A DNA stretch of 64,000 nucleotides from Lojkania enalia. Taxonomy: Eukaryota > Ascomycota > Dothideomycetes > Pleosporales. Location: contig ML986702.1 in NCBI GenBank assembly GCA_010094045.1, positions 62,001 through 126,000 on the forward strand, in the 5' to 3' direction. The first letter of the stretch is position 1, and each line of letters begins with the position of its first letter. Below are positions 34,286-46,680 of this stretch, in pieces. Under the pieces are notes generated by a model. It saw nothing but the letters and a program-made list of their open reading frames with translations. It did not search any database and had not been told where the DNA came from. The position numbers and the translations under genes were made by a program.

Positions 34286-36931
34286 CGAATATCAACTTTC
34301 AATACTGTCCAAAATACTGTCATAACCCGCGAGGGTTGAACAGGAGCAACAAAAAGCCCTCTTCATATAGCCACGGCAGTTAGTGTGGGGGCTAGTTCAT
34401 CAGGGGGGGCTAGTACATCAGCAATCCTTCACAGGAAACATTGATGTATTAGATTGGCTCCTTCTCTTCTTTGCGCTTTGTCTTGTATTAATCCTTACCT
34501 GTACTTTTAACAGGACTTAAGGAGTTGGTAGCAGGAGACCCTCGTATAGGCTTGGCCATCTCAAATTAGCCTAGCTCCGAGCAGATTGTCCTAGACAAGA
34601 CCCGTCATATATGGAAGCGCCGAGTGATGCCGCAGCCAAAGAAGGGAGCGGATTGTAATCGAATTCATTTTCCTCCTCTAGTCACGTGACTAGGGCCTGT
34701 TGTGTTTCTATCGGCTAGATCAAAGGTGTGACGGTTAATAGTGAAGGAGCTATGGTTATATTATGTGATCATGGCTTGTATGGCAGTAACCACCTGTAGA
34801 TACTAGAGAGAGCTGCCTGCGGGAGTAGACAAGGACAAGACAGATACAAAAAAATAGACAATCAACCATTGGACGCCCCATTCCCTCACAAAAGGGTTAT
34901 GTCATACCCTTTTCTTTACAGGCTAAGCTTTGTGCTAGATTGACAGCAATACCGATTCCTAACCTAGTAGCGATTCATTCAACGGCGCGAGTGGGATTTC
35001 ATTACTAATGCCGTTAAGTGAAAATTGGTAGCGAGCTGATTTCTTATCGTGAGGGCAAGGTTTGGCCGCTGATGCTACGATGAGGATTCTGGTAATTATA
35101 GCTGAGCTTATCTAATGTCGAATGCGGTGCTAATTAATATGGGCTGACCGTGGATCTAAGATTTTCTGGTGCAAAGAGATTACTGGCTCGGATGCTTCCA
35201 TTTTTGGAGGCAAAACCCTCTAGATATAAAAGTATCTAAGCCGACCCAACGTCGTTTATGAAAAAAAAGAAAGGGGGAATGTTAGTCATGTTTGGTGCCA
35301 TCTCCAGTTATCAATGTATCATGGACACGACTAGATTAATCTTCAAAAGTTTGATAGTGATAGATAGGATGTGAAAATATTCGCCTATATAAGTGAGCAG
35401 GTTCCACTCGCAAGGAATGCGAATTCCCACTCGGACAAATCTTAGTGAGCTCGAAAGACGTCCACTTTCCATCCAACCCGCACCATATAGAGCTAAATAA
35501 TGCGGAAGAACCTATCAAGAAGCCGTCTCCTTGCCAATTTAATACCAGATAATGGATTAGGCTTTATCATCAGGGGCCAGAGGGACTTGCACTTCCTCCG
35601 CACTTCTCCTTTTCCACCCTCTTCATTCTCAGTACTCATTCCGGAAGAGGTGAGTGAATATAATGAATAAAAGCACTGAGAAAATTTACCAGCGCAGATG
35701 CTTGAGTTGCATAAAAGTGGAGTCCAGCGCTCCCACTCCGGAAAAGGGCTCAAGGACATATTTTTCTTCTCCATTGATTCTAGGAGGCGTTATAGAATCC
35801 CGGGACATGGATTCCGAATCCGAGTATGATGATACAACAACCTTCGAGAGTGGATCTATGTTCCTTCAAGGCCAGGAGTCCCCAAATGACGGCAAGCGCT
35901 GAGTAGAGCCTCGGATTCTTTGCACCTGTCGCGCATGCTTTTATGTGCAGACCGTGTGCCCACTAGACTGACGCTTTGTTGGGGTCCTTGTCCTACATGA
36001 CCAACATAGGGTTAGAGAGCTTTTTCATGGGCCATCGTCGAATTAGATTATCTGATAGTATATTCGAACTCCTGGTGGAATGGAGAGGCGCTTTTGATTC
36101 TTAGCGTCGACATCCAGGGACGGAGCAAAACATTAGCAAACAAATTGTCGTTGTTGCGCTCCGCGCAAAGTCTTAGGGCATTTCGTAAAACGCTTTTACT
36201 GTGCCGAATTCGATACAGTGCCCGACATGGTGCCGATGTAGCATGGTAAACAGTGTCCAACCCCGCCCCATCACATCCGCAGAGCATCTGATTTGACGGC
36301 GGGAATGAGGAGGCAGCAGAATCAGAAGCAGAAGGAAGCATTAACCAGACCATACACAGCTCTTTTGGTTCTCAAGAGGGAAGCGGGCCAGCCGCATGGG
36401 CGCTAGTTGTCCTTTGCTTTCTGTGATTGTCGCTTCTTGTTCTAACCTGGCTTTCGAGGACTGTACTTGTAATCCGGATACTGTCACTTGTGCTCTTCTT
36501 TCGTCATCTTGACCTCCGCTCTCATCCAAGATTTGGGAATTGCCTTCTATTAATACACTACTCTTACAATCTTATTTCTCAATGCCACGATCTTTAAAAA
36601 AAGTTTTTCTACATCCTGGGCCACCGAAGCCGTGGCTGTAACCGTGATTCGACTCCACCTATGACCTTTGTTGAACTCCCGGAAATGGGATGCTGATCCA
36701 AGTAGAATTCTGTGTACCTATACAGGACAATTCCATGTCGGCCATAACGCAGCGCGAAACTCGTATATCATATGCACCATCTCCCGAATTGGGCGCCGAC
36801 TCGTCATCTCCACAATGCGAATGACTGCATCCGTCAATCACGGCTATTTCTTCCAAGCGATCTCGGGGAGAGGCAGTGTAGGCGAAGCTTCAATCAGTAC
36901 AGATTGGATTGCCTTCTTACTACCAAGATTC
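34286..36931. other. AT-rich gene-poor stretch
   Basis: Several short open frames (35493-35774 minus, 35654-35902 plus, 36048-36353 and 36341-36529 minus) overlap or start at non-ATG codons, and none has a recognised domain. No RNA gene or terminal repeat seen. The last 300 bp are the presumed 3' flank of BUB2. Confidence 0.4.
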
Positions 36932-38071
36932 TCATTTAGCGTGATTGACAATCTCTTCAAACATATCTTCAGGAATCTTGGCAGCGAATGTCGTCGCAAG
37001 TTGAATAATCTTGGCGGCGTAAAGGTTTGGCAAGTTGCGGAGTATCTGATTAGGGCTGAAGAGAGTGAGTAGGGTTCGAACAGCGAGGCATACTTATTGA
37101 AGACTCACCTCGGACTTCCCAGAATCTGGTCTCGAATAAGAACTAACTGCGCAACAATGCATAGAATATTCAAGTGAGGGCCATACGCGAACAAGAAGTC
37201 CCAGAGAAGTAATACCTCTGGTAGAGGTGGCGTGCAAGCACTCAAGGTCAGGACAGATGCAAAAGCATAAATCTTGGCTTCCATGTTGCTGCTCATGAGG
37301 TGAGCATATAACTTGGGATCCACGACCTTGAGGACCCGGTCGACTAAGGCAAGACCCTTGTGCACACCCTCCATGGATCCTCTCACATATCCTGGCAACT
37401 CGTGCCTAATGAGGCTTTCAAAGCCGGTGAAGGCCTCGACTTCACTTCGCGCGGCGTAGAGGAATGGACCCGCGAGAACATTCATGCCCTGGACGTATCC
37501 AATTTGTTCCGCATCATTGGTCGTCGATGTGTCCGTCCGAGCACCAGTGGTGAAAGAATGGCGGGACAGCATCGAAGTGTCCGGGCTCCCGCCGAACTCT
37601 GATAGAGTGGGTGGGGATTGCCAGCCGTTTACGCGAGCTTCGTGGGCGTCGTTGAGACGCCAGGCCACGGCGTTCAGAACGCGTGTTATGCTGTTCTGGG
37701 TGACGCGACGGCGAAAGAGAGGATCACCTTGAAAGGTGCGGAAGGTGTCATTCTGGATCTTGGTGTGCGCTGGAGAGGCGCCTTGGCGCACGAGATCGAC
37801 ATAAACCTTATGGTCAAGTGGAGGTGCGTTCAACAAAATGAGCCAAATGTAGATGCGCGACTCAGACTAGATATCAAAGTTATAGGTTAGATGAATGTGT
37901 ACTTATTATATACGCAATGGACTGGGGCTAACGCAAACTGAATTGACGTACCATGCCGTCGCTGTTGGCATTGATGCCCTCGGTGAGCACGGCGTAGCGC
38001 AGCTGGTTCAGACCAGTCTCAAGGTCACCGGCGGGCGGGCCTTTTAGTAAGAGCACCTCCAGGCTCGCCAT
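36932..38071 (-). CDS. bub2: BUB2-type TBC-domain GAP (mitotic exit checkpoint)
   Basis: Three exons, 38071-37952, 37866-37109, 37055-36932; 333 aa. Introns 37867-37951 (GTACGT...CTAACC...CTAG) and 37056-37108 (GTGAGT...TTCAG) restore NSDGM/SESRIYIWLILLNAPP and GSP/SPNQILRNLP. The TBC domain has the Arg-finger motif IQNDTFRTF, the Gln-finger GYVQGMNVLAGPFLY, then PGYVRGSMEGVHKGL, SVLTLSACTPPLPEVL and LWDFLFAYGPHLN, matching Bub2/Cdc16. With Bfa1/Byr4 it inactivates the spindle-pole GTPase Tem1/Spg1 to hold mitotic exit or septation. A Ser/Thr-rich insert (about residues 105-140) lies between the Arg and Gln fingers. Size is near that of homologues. Confidence 0.92.
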
Positions 38072-40119
38072 GTTGGGCTGGTTGGTTGAGGTGGAGATGG
38101 GTGGGTGAAGTTGTTGGCATCGTTGTTTGGAATTATCGATTTTGGGCTGTCGCGATTTCCCTGTCGAAGGCTTGGCGTGTCTCGTATCTCGTCCACGTCT
38201 CATGTGCGGGGCATGGGGTTCTACCTACACATCTCAGCTACCTACTACACCGCCAGCGCAATTGCGTCTTGGTCAGGCGCTGGTACAATAATAGCCAACG
38301 CTCAGAAATCATCAGTCAATTCCTCTCCATCCGAGCCTCGGTCGAATTCTCCGAGCACGTTGTAGTACTAATGCCATTGCGTCACAGCCACGGGCACAAA
38401 CAAGAGCAGATCGGCACCCCCTATAGGGTCTATGTCTCGACCTACCACAGCACCCAAAATCCCAGAGCATTCAATATGCCAACTACGTTCCTCAAAGGCA
38501 CCTGAAATGCAACAAATCTAGCGTCGCATGTCCGGAGTACCAGAAGAATTTGTTTCACAACGGGGTGCAAAATAGCGCCGCCCTTTCTATGAGGCTCACG
38601 AACGCAAGCCAACCGCGGGGAGCTTTATCTGTCGAGATCAACCGCACGTGGTATACGGGCTTAGTTCGACGGAGGTCCCCCTTCTACACATCCGTTGAGA
38701 GATGTGACTCTCACAGTCCTCCAATGCCCGCGTATGTGGGACTAAAGTTCGACCGTCTAGCACGCATATACGTTGTAATATTCATAGGCTCCTCCGCATG
38801 ACAATAAACTCAATCTTTACTACCAGCAGCGGTGACCCACAGAGGTCCGAATACAGTCCGAATGACCCAGCGCTGCGCCGACGCATTAATTTGTTTTGGG
38901 TTGATGGAAGTGATAGCGATCTACTTGCTCTACAAAGAGGAAAGCCCTTATGCTTTAGCATGTTCAGGAGGCCCCTATAAAAGACATGACCGTCTATCAA
39001 CCATCAGACCAAGAAGCTCGAGATCTGTCAGCAAAATCGGATATATGGTCACCTCGGCGGCCCCGGCCCAATTGCAACACATGCTTCAACGTTATTGTTT
39101 TTGTTCCGTGGATGAAATTGGAAATGAAATCTGATACAGACTGCTTGCCGGGCTGTTGTCTATCTAGGTAGGGTATAGGGCGCCACTGGGGGCGGAAGAC
39201 GACATTTTGCCCTGGAGCACGCAATGGTGGAGATGACATCGGCTCGGTCACGCGGGCCAATCATATATCGGCCCTGTTCCCACTCCTTGAAGGAATCCCT
39301 GTCGCGTCAACCGAAGTTCCGCAGCCAACTTTGTTCGATCCGCGCGAATGGCGCTGGACGCAGGGACGACAAGATGCCAATTGTCACCATGGCCGCTTAT
39401 TACTACTCGCGCCCGTTCCGCGCATTTCCAAGTCTGATTATTATGTCACATCTAGCAAATTCTGCGGGCCCTGAAGTGGAGCGCCCCGTAGTTGCAATAT
39501 GGAGCCCGCGTCTTGCAAATCGCGGCGTATAATACTACCTTATATCGTCAGCCCAGCTTCTCCTCTTCCCAGTCCGGATTTTTGGGATCTCTAGTCCCTC
39601 GACGTTCCCCCGTGGCTCTTCGCTTGGCCGCATCCCCCGCCTCCATCCTGTGCCATTATCGCGCAATACACTTGCATATTGACCAAGATTGGCCGCTACT
39701 GAGCCACCAATTTCGCACTCACCTAGTCCGGGTGTAGACGCCGTCGACGAAGACAGCCCAGCTCCAGTACTAGTGTTTGTTGCCCATTTCTTAGAGCTGC
39801 GGCGTCTTTTGGGACGTATTTTTCACTCATCGCGCGAATAGTTCCGCTCTATCAGTCAAAAGACAAACAGAGCTGTCACTCGCATGACAAACAAGCTAAC
39901 AGATATCGACCCCAGTCATTGTCCCAGACGCCAGGCTTTTATCCTAGTATATCGAAGTTTAGAACGGTCCCCGTTTCATCCTTACTAAACGCGCGAGGAA
40001 ACATAGCACAGGTGTCGTTATCCGCAGTCCAAATATCTTATGCACTATTAAACCCATTCCCATCCGAGACTACTGCTCAGCCGTCCTTTTGCTGGTTCAT
40101 AGCCACTCTCCAGTCCATC
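38072..40119. other. divergent intergenic region, BUB2/sulfate permease
   Basis: Two kb of GC-balanced sequence with many overlapping short open frames on both strands and no recognised domain. I looked for a clear CYS3/MetR-type site (ATGRYRYCAT) near the permease and did not find a perfect one. No RNA gene recognised. Confidence 0.4.
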
Positions 40120-42755
40120 ATGGCCTCTATGAGCACCAAGGTTGGCCATTTCCTCGCAAAAGTACTGAGAATCGACCTACACTATCGCAACGAGACTGGA
40201 TCAGACCGTGTTACCCGAGGGGAATCAGTTTTTTCCGTCTCGTCCGCGGATACATATGTTGAACAAGAACCTACGGTCGCGGAATGGCTTCGCGGGATTA
40301 TTCCTTCTGGCCAGGACATCATTCACTACATCTTCCGGCTTTTTCCTTTCCTCCAGTGGATCACACGTTACAACTCCCAGTGGCTCATAGGGGACCTTGT
40401 TGCAGGTTTGTCCTAACTGAACCGACGGGCTTTTTCTTAGCTAATCAAATAGGTATCACCGTGGGTGCTGTAGTAGTGCCGCAAAGTATGGCGTACGCCA
40501 AACTTGCTCAACTTCCCGTTGAATTTGGATTGTATTCCTCTTTCATGGGTGTTCTACTATATTGGTTCTTTGCAACGTCTAAGGATATCACGATCGGCGT
40601 ATGTATTTTCATATCTTGTTGTTTCGGTCAAAACTCATTCCCATTAGCCTGTCGCTGTTCTGTCTACAGTCACGGGAAACGTAGTTATCAAGGCCCAAGA
40701 GCGGTTGCCAGACGTACCTGCGGACATCATTGCTTCGTCTTTGGCCATAATTGGCGGCTCGATTGTCCTCTTTCTCGGTCTTGCCCGGCTTGGGTGGCTT
40801 GTTGAGTTTATCACGCTTGCTGCGATTAGTGCTTTCATGACCGGCTCTGCTCTCAACATCGCTGTCGGTCAGATTCCAGGTCTTATGGGCATCACCGGCT
40901 TTTCAACCCGAGAAGCAACCTACAAGGTGTTCATCAACACATTAAAGAACCTTGGAGAGTCAGACCTCAATGCAGCTATCGGCTTGACAGCCCTAACAAT
41001 ACTGTATCTCATTCGGTTCTCCTGTGTGTACCTAGCCAAGCGTTATCCAAATAGGCAGAAGCTGTTTTTCTTCATGAGCACGCTGCGGACCGCTTTCGTT
41101 ATTCTACTCTACGTCTTGGTCAGTTACTTGGTCAACAGGAATCATCGGGCACAGCCTCGCATCAACACTCTTGGAAATGTACCACGGGGATTCCAGCACG
41201 CGCGAATTCCCGGCATCACGACAGAGATCATCTCCTCATTCGCATCGGAACTACCTTCCACGGTCATCGTTCTTTTGATCGAGCATATTTCGATCTCGAA
41301 GTCGTTTGGTCGTGTTAACAATTACACTATCGATCCTTCACAAGAATTAGTAGCTATTGGTGTATCAAATATTCTTGGGCCGTTCTTAGGCGCATACCCG
41401 GCAACCGGCTCTTTTTCACGGACAGCAATCAAATCTAAGGCCGGCGTCCGAACTCCTTTCGCTGGTGTAATTACAGCCATTGTAGTATTGCTAGCCATTT
41501 ACGCCCTCCCGGCTATGTTCTGGTATATTCCTAATGCTGCACTGTCTGCCGTCATTATCCACGCTGTAGGGGACTTAGTTACGCCTCCGAACACCGTCTA
41601 CCAGTTTTGGAGGATTTCCCCTTTGGAAGTCCCGATCTTCTTCGCTGGCGTGATTGTAACAGTTTTCAGCTCAATCGAAAATGGTATCTATGTCACTATT
41701 ACCGTTTCAGCAGCCCTTTTTCTATTCCGAGCTTTCAAAGCCAACGGTCGGTTCCTTGGAAGGGCCAAGGTTCATTCCGTTATCGGCGACCACCTCCTTG
41801 AAGGCTACGACGATAAGGAAGGCCGCGGAGACAGTCCCCGCAAGAATCCCATCGAAGGTTCTGATTCTGTTAGGAACATTTTCCTGCCCATCGATCACAA
41901 TGACGGCTCCAACCCTACAATCGAGTTGGAGGACCCGTATCCCGGTATCTTTATCTACCGTTTCTCGGAAGGTTTCAACTATCCTAATGCAAACCACTAC
42001 TTGGATCAGCTTGTGGCCACGATATTCAAGAAGACCCGCCGTACGAATCCGGCCACTTATGGCAAGCTTGGTGTAAGTCGTTGCTCGTACCATAGTAATA
42101 CATGTGTGCCTCATGCTAACTCGATCAGGATCGTCCCTGGAATGATCCCGGCCCGAGCCGCGGTAAAGAGATTGAACACAGTGATGACCGCCCAACACTT
42201 AAAGCTATCATCTTGGATTTTTCTTCTGTCAATAACGTTGACATCACGTCCGTCCAGAATCTAATCGACGTCCGCAACCAGCTAGATCGCTACGCTGCTC
42301 CAGACACTGTTGACTGGCACTTCTGCCACATTAACAACCGCTGGACGAAACGTGCACTAGCTGCCGCCGGATTTGGGTACTACACCCCCGAAGAAGCGGG
42401 CACTAGTACAGTTACCCGGTGGAAACCCATCTTCAGCGTCGCCGAAATTGGAGGAAGCAACAGCGCCGCGGCAGCAGCTGAAGCGTCAGCAAAGAGGAAA
42501 GCAATGCGTGCCGCGGCAAAATCTCGCGAACCCGCTCACGCTACGGATGATATCGAAGAGCATGTCGGATCATCCTCGAGTTCGGAGTCGGAGTCATTCG
42601 ACAAGGTGCTTAGTAGCAGTAAGGCGTATGGCAGCATCTCTCAGCAGCCATCTAGGATTGTGGTCGTCCAGGGATTGAATAGGCCTCTTTTCCATGTGGA
42701 TATTACAGCCGCGCTGAATTCGGCTTTGGCGAATGCGCAGAGGAAGTCGCATTGA
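40120..42755 (+). CDS. sulfate permease (SulP family) with STAS domain
   Basis: Four exons, 40120-40405, 40453-40598, 40648-42072, 42129-42755; 827 aa. Introns (47, 49 and 56 nt) end in AATAG, ATTAG and ATCAG; each restores family sequence, e.g. GDLVAG/ITVGAVVVPQSMAYA and DITIG/PVAVLSTVTGNVV. Residues about 80-540 hold the SulP transporter core, with AKLAQLPVEFGLYSS and NILGPFLGAYPATGSFSRTA. The cytosolic C-terminus carries a STAS domain (IILDFSSVNNVDITSVQNL) and an Ala-rich and Ser-rich stretch. Imports sulfate across the plasma membrane for assimilation; fungal homologues (SutB/Cys-14) are induced by sulfur starvation. Start chosen at MASMSTK; the upstream open frame (from 39919) lacks conservation. 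Confidence 0.93.
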
Positions 42756-43345
42756 TGAAGTGAATGACATGATACCCGGCTGTGGACGTGAGAACATGGC
42801 TTAGATTTAAAGTAGCTAGACATTTGAACGGAATAAAGTTCACACATTTGTTCTTCACTAGACTCGATCATGAATGCAACTGGGGCTAGACAATCGCGCG
42901 AAGGCTCGCTGACTAACCGCCCACCTGCTGCGGCGAACCTCCGAGCCGCTCTAACCAGGATTGTACTAGCGCAATACGCTTATTCTCAGGTCCATGACAG
43001 GAGGCTCTAGAGCTAACAAGCGTTCCGCATAGCTGTCCTCTATTCAGCCCTGCATCTCGGCCGGGCGTGCGACAGTCTGTCCTCCTCCAGAATTTTTTCT
43101 CTTCGGCGCTTGTATCATGATACCGAGGTTTTAGGCACGGCGGTGCTTCCTTTCTTTCCAGCATACTCCCTTTTAAGAGTCATTGTGCGACCGGCTTGCG
43201 CGCAATTGTCGCCCGCTCCTCCATCCGTATTCCTCCATCATCCAGAGCCTGCACCTCATCTCCAAATTCCTTCCCCCACAAATACAATTCCCCGTTTTCG
43301 ATCAATCGCTATACAATAATTCCCCTCGGGGCATACTAGAGTAAG
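42756..43345. other. intergenic region, permease to ERV46
   Basis: 590 bp with no gene recognised: 3' flank of the permease followed by the ERV46 promoter, which becomes pyrimidine-rich in the last 150 bp. Confidence 0.45.
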
Positions 43346-44822
43346 ATGGCAAAAAGCCGTTTCACACGGCTCGATGCGTTCACGAAGACAGTCGAGGATG
43401 CGCGCGTGCGCACGACAAGCGGGGGCGTTGTCACGATTGCGAGTTTGCTGATAATTTTCTGGCTGGCGTGGGGCGAGTGGGCAGATTACAGGAGGGTGAT
43501 TGTTCGGCCGGAGTTGGTGGTGGATAAGGGCCGAGGCGAGAAGATGGAGATCTCGATGAATATATCTTTCCCCCGGGTGCCGTGCGAGCTTATTACGCTG
43601 GATGTTATGGATGTGTCGGGCGAGATTCAGATGGGGGTTATGCATGGAGTTAACAAGGTGAGGTTGACGCCGGAGAGTGAGGGGAGCAGGGTGATTGAGG
43701 TTAAAGCGTTGGATTTGTGAGTCGTCCTACGTTTCTTTGCTCGTGTGCTGGTTTGGGAGAAATCGCTGACAAGGGGCTTTTAGACACAAGGAAGAGGCTT
43801 CACATCTCGACCCCAACTACTGCGGTGAATGTTACGGCGCACCCCCACCGAACGACGCCTCGAAGCCCGGATGCTGCAACACCTGCAACGAAGTACGAAA
43901 TGCTTACGCCTCGATCTCATGGTCCTTTGGCCGGGGCGAGGGTGTCGAGCAATGCGAGCGCGAGCACTACGCCGAGCACCTCGACGCCCAGCGCAAAGAA
44001 GGCTGCCGTCTCGAAGGCGGCATCCAAGTCAATAAAGTCATTGGCAACTTCCACATCGCGCCGGGCAAAAGCTTCTCAAACGGCAACCTGCACGTGCATG
44101 ACCTAGAAAACTACTTCAAAGATGAGACGCACACCTTCACCCACCAGATCCACCACCTGCGCTTCGGCCCCCGCCTCGCCGACACCGTGATCCAGAACAT
44201 GCAACGCAAACACCAGAACACGGCGCCCGGCGGCTGGACCAACCACCACATCAACCCGCTCGACAACACGCACCAGGAGACTAACGAAAAGGCGTATAAT
44301 TTCATGTACTTTATCAAGGTCGTCTCGACGGCGTATCTGCCGCTCGGCTGGGAAAAGGCCGCCCCGTTACCGGACAAGCACGCCGATTTGCTGGGCTCCA
44401 CATACGATGGAAGCTACAAGGGCAGCATCGAAACGCACCAGTATTCGGTGACTAGCCATAAAAGAAGTTTGGCCGGGGGGAGCGATGAGGAGGCCGGGCA
44501 TAAGGAGAGGATTCATGCGAGGGGCGGGATTCCGGGAGTATTTTTTAGCTATGTAAGCACCATATTCATTTTTTTCTACACGATCTGTCTATCTACGTTG
44601 CGTTTAGTGGGATGTGGCTTTTGGGCGTTGACTGATGTTTTTTTTTGCAAATAGGATATTTCCCCGATGAAAGTCATCAACCGTGAGGTGAGAGCGAAGT
44701 CTTTCTCGGGCTTCCTAGTAGGCTTGTGTGCAGTTGTGGGGGGCACATTGACGGTTGCGGCGGCGGTGGATCGCGCGGTTTATGAGGGGGTTAATCGCGT
44801 TAAGAAAATGCATTCGAACTAA
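43346..44822 (+). CDS. erv46: COPII vesicle cargo receptor subunit Erv46
   Basis: Three exons, 43346-43716, 43784-44552, 44655-44822; 435 aa. Introns 43717-43783 (GTGAGT...TTTTAG) and 44553-44654 (GTAAGC...AATAG) keep frame. N-terminus RFTRLDAFTKTVEDARVRT is the conserved Erv cytosolic start, followed by membrane segment 1 (VVTIASLLIIFWLAW). The luminal domain has the Cys-rich block YCGECYGAPPP...CCNTCNEV and the later GNFHIAPGKSF and DLENYF motifs. Membrane segment 2 (FLVGLCAVVGGTLTVAAAV) precedes a short basic tail. Erv46 cycles between ER and Golgi with Erv41 and retrieves or exports cargo. Length fits (yeast 415). Confidence 0.94.
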
Positions 44823-45340
44823 ATATGTAGGTGTGGAGAGTGATTTGAGATGTGCGTTGGGGATTTTATGCAGGTGTAGGGGCCTTTTTGCATTTTTGGT
44901 GTTTGGCGTTTAGGAATGATTGAGATTTTGTTGAACGGGGCAACCGGAAGGCAGGGGTGGAGGCGAGGTGAGCGGATAGATAGGAGACGAGTCGTACTGT
45001 CGATATATGGTTTGATTTTTTGGAAGAGGCGCGGAAAGAGATGGCGATGAGCACCTGTATGGATGACGAGTAGATATGCAAGATAAATAAATGTCAATAC
45101 CTTTTCACACACTACATCGCTCGCCACATTACTTGCTTAAACTATTATGTATCATCGTCAATATATGTTTCGTACCCCGACTTGCCAAGTCATGGCGGAG
45201 ACGCGGTTTGAGAGGGGGGAAAGGGGGTTAATAGAGAGCATATAATCATGCCTTCCTCCCCTTTCTCTACACACAGGGAGGTTTCACCTACAGGCACTAA
45301 AATGAACACAAAGTTAACCCCGTGGAGAGTGTTTCTAGAG
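44823..45340. other. 3' flank of ERV46
   Basis: No gene recognised. GC-balanced for about 200 bp, then increasingly AT-rich before the motif array. Confidence 0.4.
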
Positions 45341-46680
45341 TATGGAGTCTAAAACTCGATATATGGAAATATAATGCGGGATTGTCTAGAGTTCTCGTGT
45401 CTAAAACGGCTTGACGAAGTGGTCGGTGGGAATTTATCCGGTGGACTAAAATTCCTCACAGAAACTCTGATGTGGGATTTGGCTTGTGGGTTGTCGTGTT
45501 TAAAAAACTCAAAAATATTTCTCATGCGGTTCCGTCCATCGAGTTAGACTGCCGAAAACGAGCTGATACGGAATGAGAGGTGCTAGTGTCTATCTAATAA
45601 CAGGCTTAAGACGAGCGATGCGGGTTTGCGGGCAGGTTGTGGCATGTGGGGCTAGGTGTTTGTTTGGAAAGAATGGGTTTGATGGGGTATGCGAATTAGT
45701 GAGGGTAGTGTCTGAAAGTATAGTGGTGAGGCTAAATGCGAAGACAGCCTCGGTGGATTTAAGACAGGTCTTGAGTAAAAAATTCGGAGTATTAAACCCA
45801 TCCGCGATGAACTAAAAACAATCTCTCAACGTGATCATGGATGGACTGGCTGGCAACTCGAACATGCCACCCTAAGCCAACATGCGAATCCAGCCGCAGT
45901 GGACTTCAACTTCTTCTTTGCAATCGATATGGACGGCCTAGCTGGCGACTGAAAAGTGTCCCAAAATGTTCATATGCGGGGCGCGAGTCGCGGTGTCTAA
46001 CAGATTCGCCAGGGTCGATTCTAAATAACTATCCTATAAGAATACCCGCAAGTCCGTCCGCAGTAGACCTAAACCTCTACTTCAAAATGGCTTTGGTTGG
46101 CGACTAGAATCGCCATTTTGCCCAAGAATCCTGCGCTTGGAAAATAGCATCTAAAAACCACTCATGAACTAGAAAGTAGGAAAAGCAAAGCAACAATGGA
46201 ATGGGCGGGTATTTCTCTTTTATTTATCTTAAAAAAATAAAAGGCACCTATGGGCCTGTGTGGTTTCGTCGGTGTGTTTTCTGAAATGATGTAGTAGTAG
46301 GTATCAACATAGACCGGTGTCTTGGAAAGTTGCGAAAGGATATGTGAGAGAGACTAGAAATCGACGACCTACTACACTACTACATGGAACTTGGCATCTA
46401 AAATCAATATATGGGAAAAGTAGTTGTGGGCGTCCGTAGAAGACTAAAAATAGGATATAACATGATACAGGGCTTGGGGTCTAAAAAGTGAGATTACAAA
46501 TGCAGAGTCCCGCTTTTGGGATTAAAGAGAGCAAGAGGGAGAATGCGCGAGAATAGGTTGTGGTGTCTAAAAAAAAGGGGTTGACAGGCAGCATTTGGCT
46601 TGTTTTAAGGATCAGAAATACATAAACGATTAAAACATATGGGGAATATGCAGCGTTCTGTCTGAGGAAACTAAAATATC
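45341..46680 (+). repeat. degenerate ~50-bp periodic array with CTAAAA and ATGYGGG boxes
   Basis: CTAAAA or a one-off variant recurs at 45349, 45401, 45446, 45500, 45594, 45712, 45812, 45949, 45997, 46151, 46398, 46444, 46481, 46522, 46567 and 46671. Adjacent gaps are mostly 37-60 bp, averaging near 50 once weak copies (45543, 45652, 45757) are counted. The box is often preceded by GT (GTCTAAAA). About 15-30 nt after it a second box of type ATGYGGG often occurs (AATGCGGGA, GATGTGGGA, CATGCGG, ATATGCGGGG). Units are otherwise divergent. Positions were counted by eye. No coding potential. Confidence 0.5.

Noticed and set aside
36048..36529. two adjacent minus-strand open frames
   Set aside because: Second starts at TTG; frames overlap and no convincing intron links them; no domain.
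38086..39737. many short open frames between BUB2 and the permease
   Set aside because: Overlapping on both strands, no consistent frame or motif; treated as intergenic.
40406..40440. alternative acceptor (TCTTAG) for permease intron 1
   Set aside because: In frame, but gives a 35-nt intron and inserts residues where the family has continuous GDLVAGITVGAVVVPQ.
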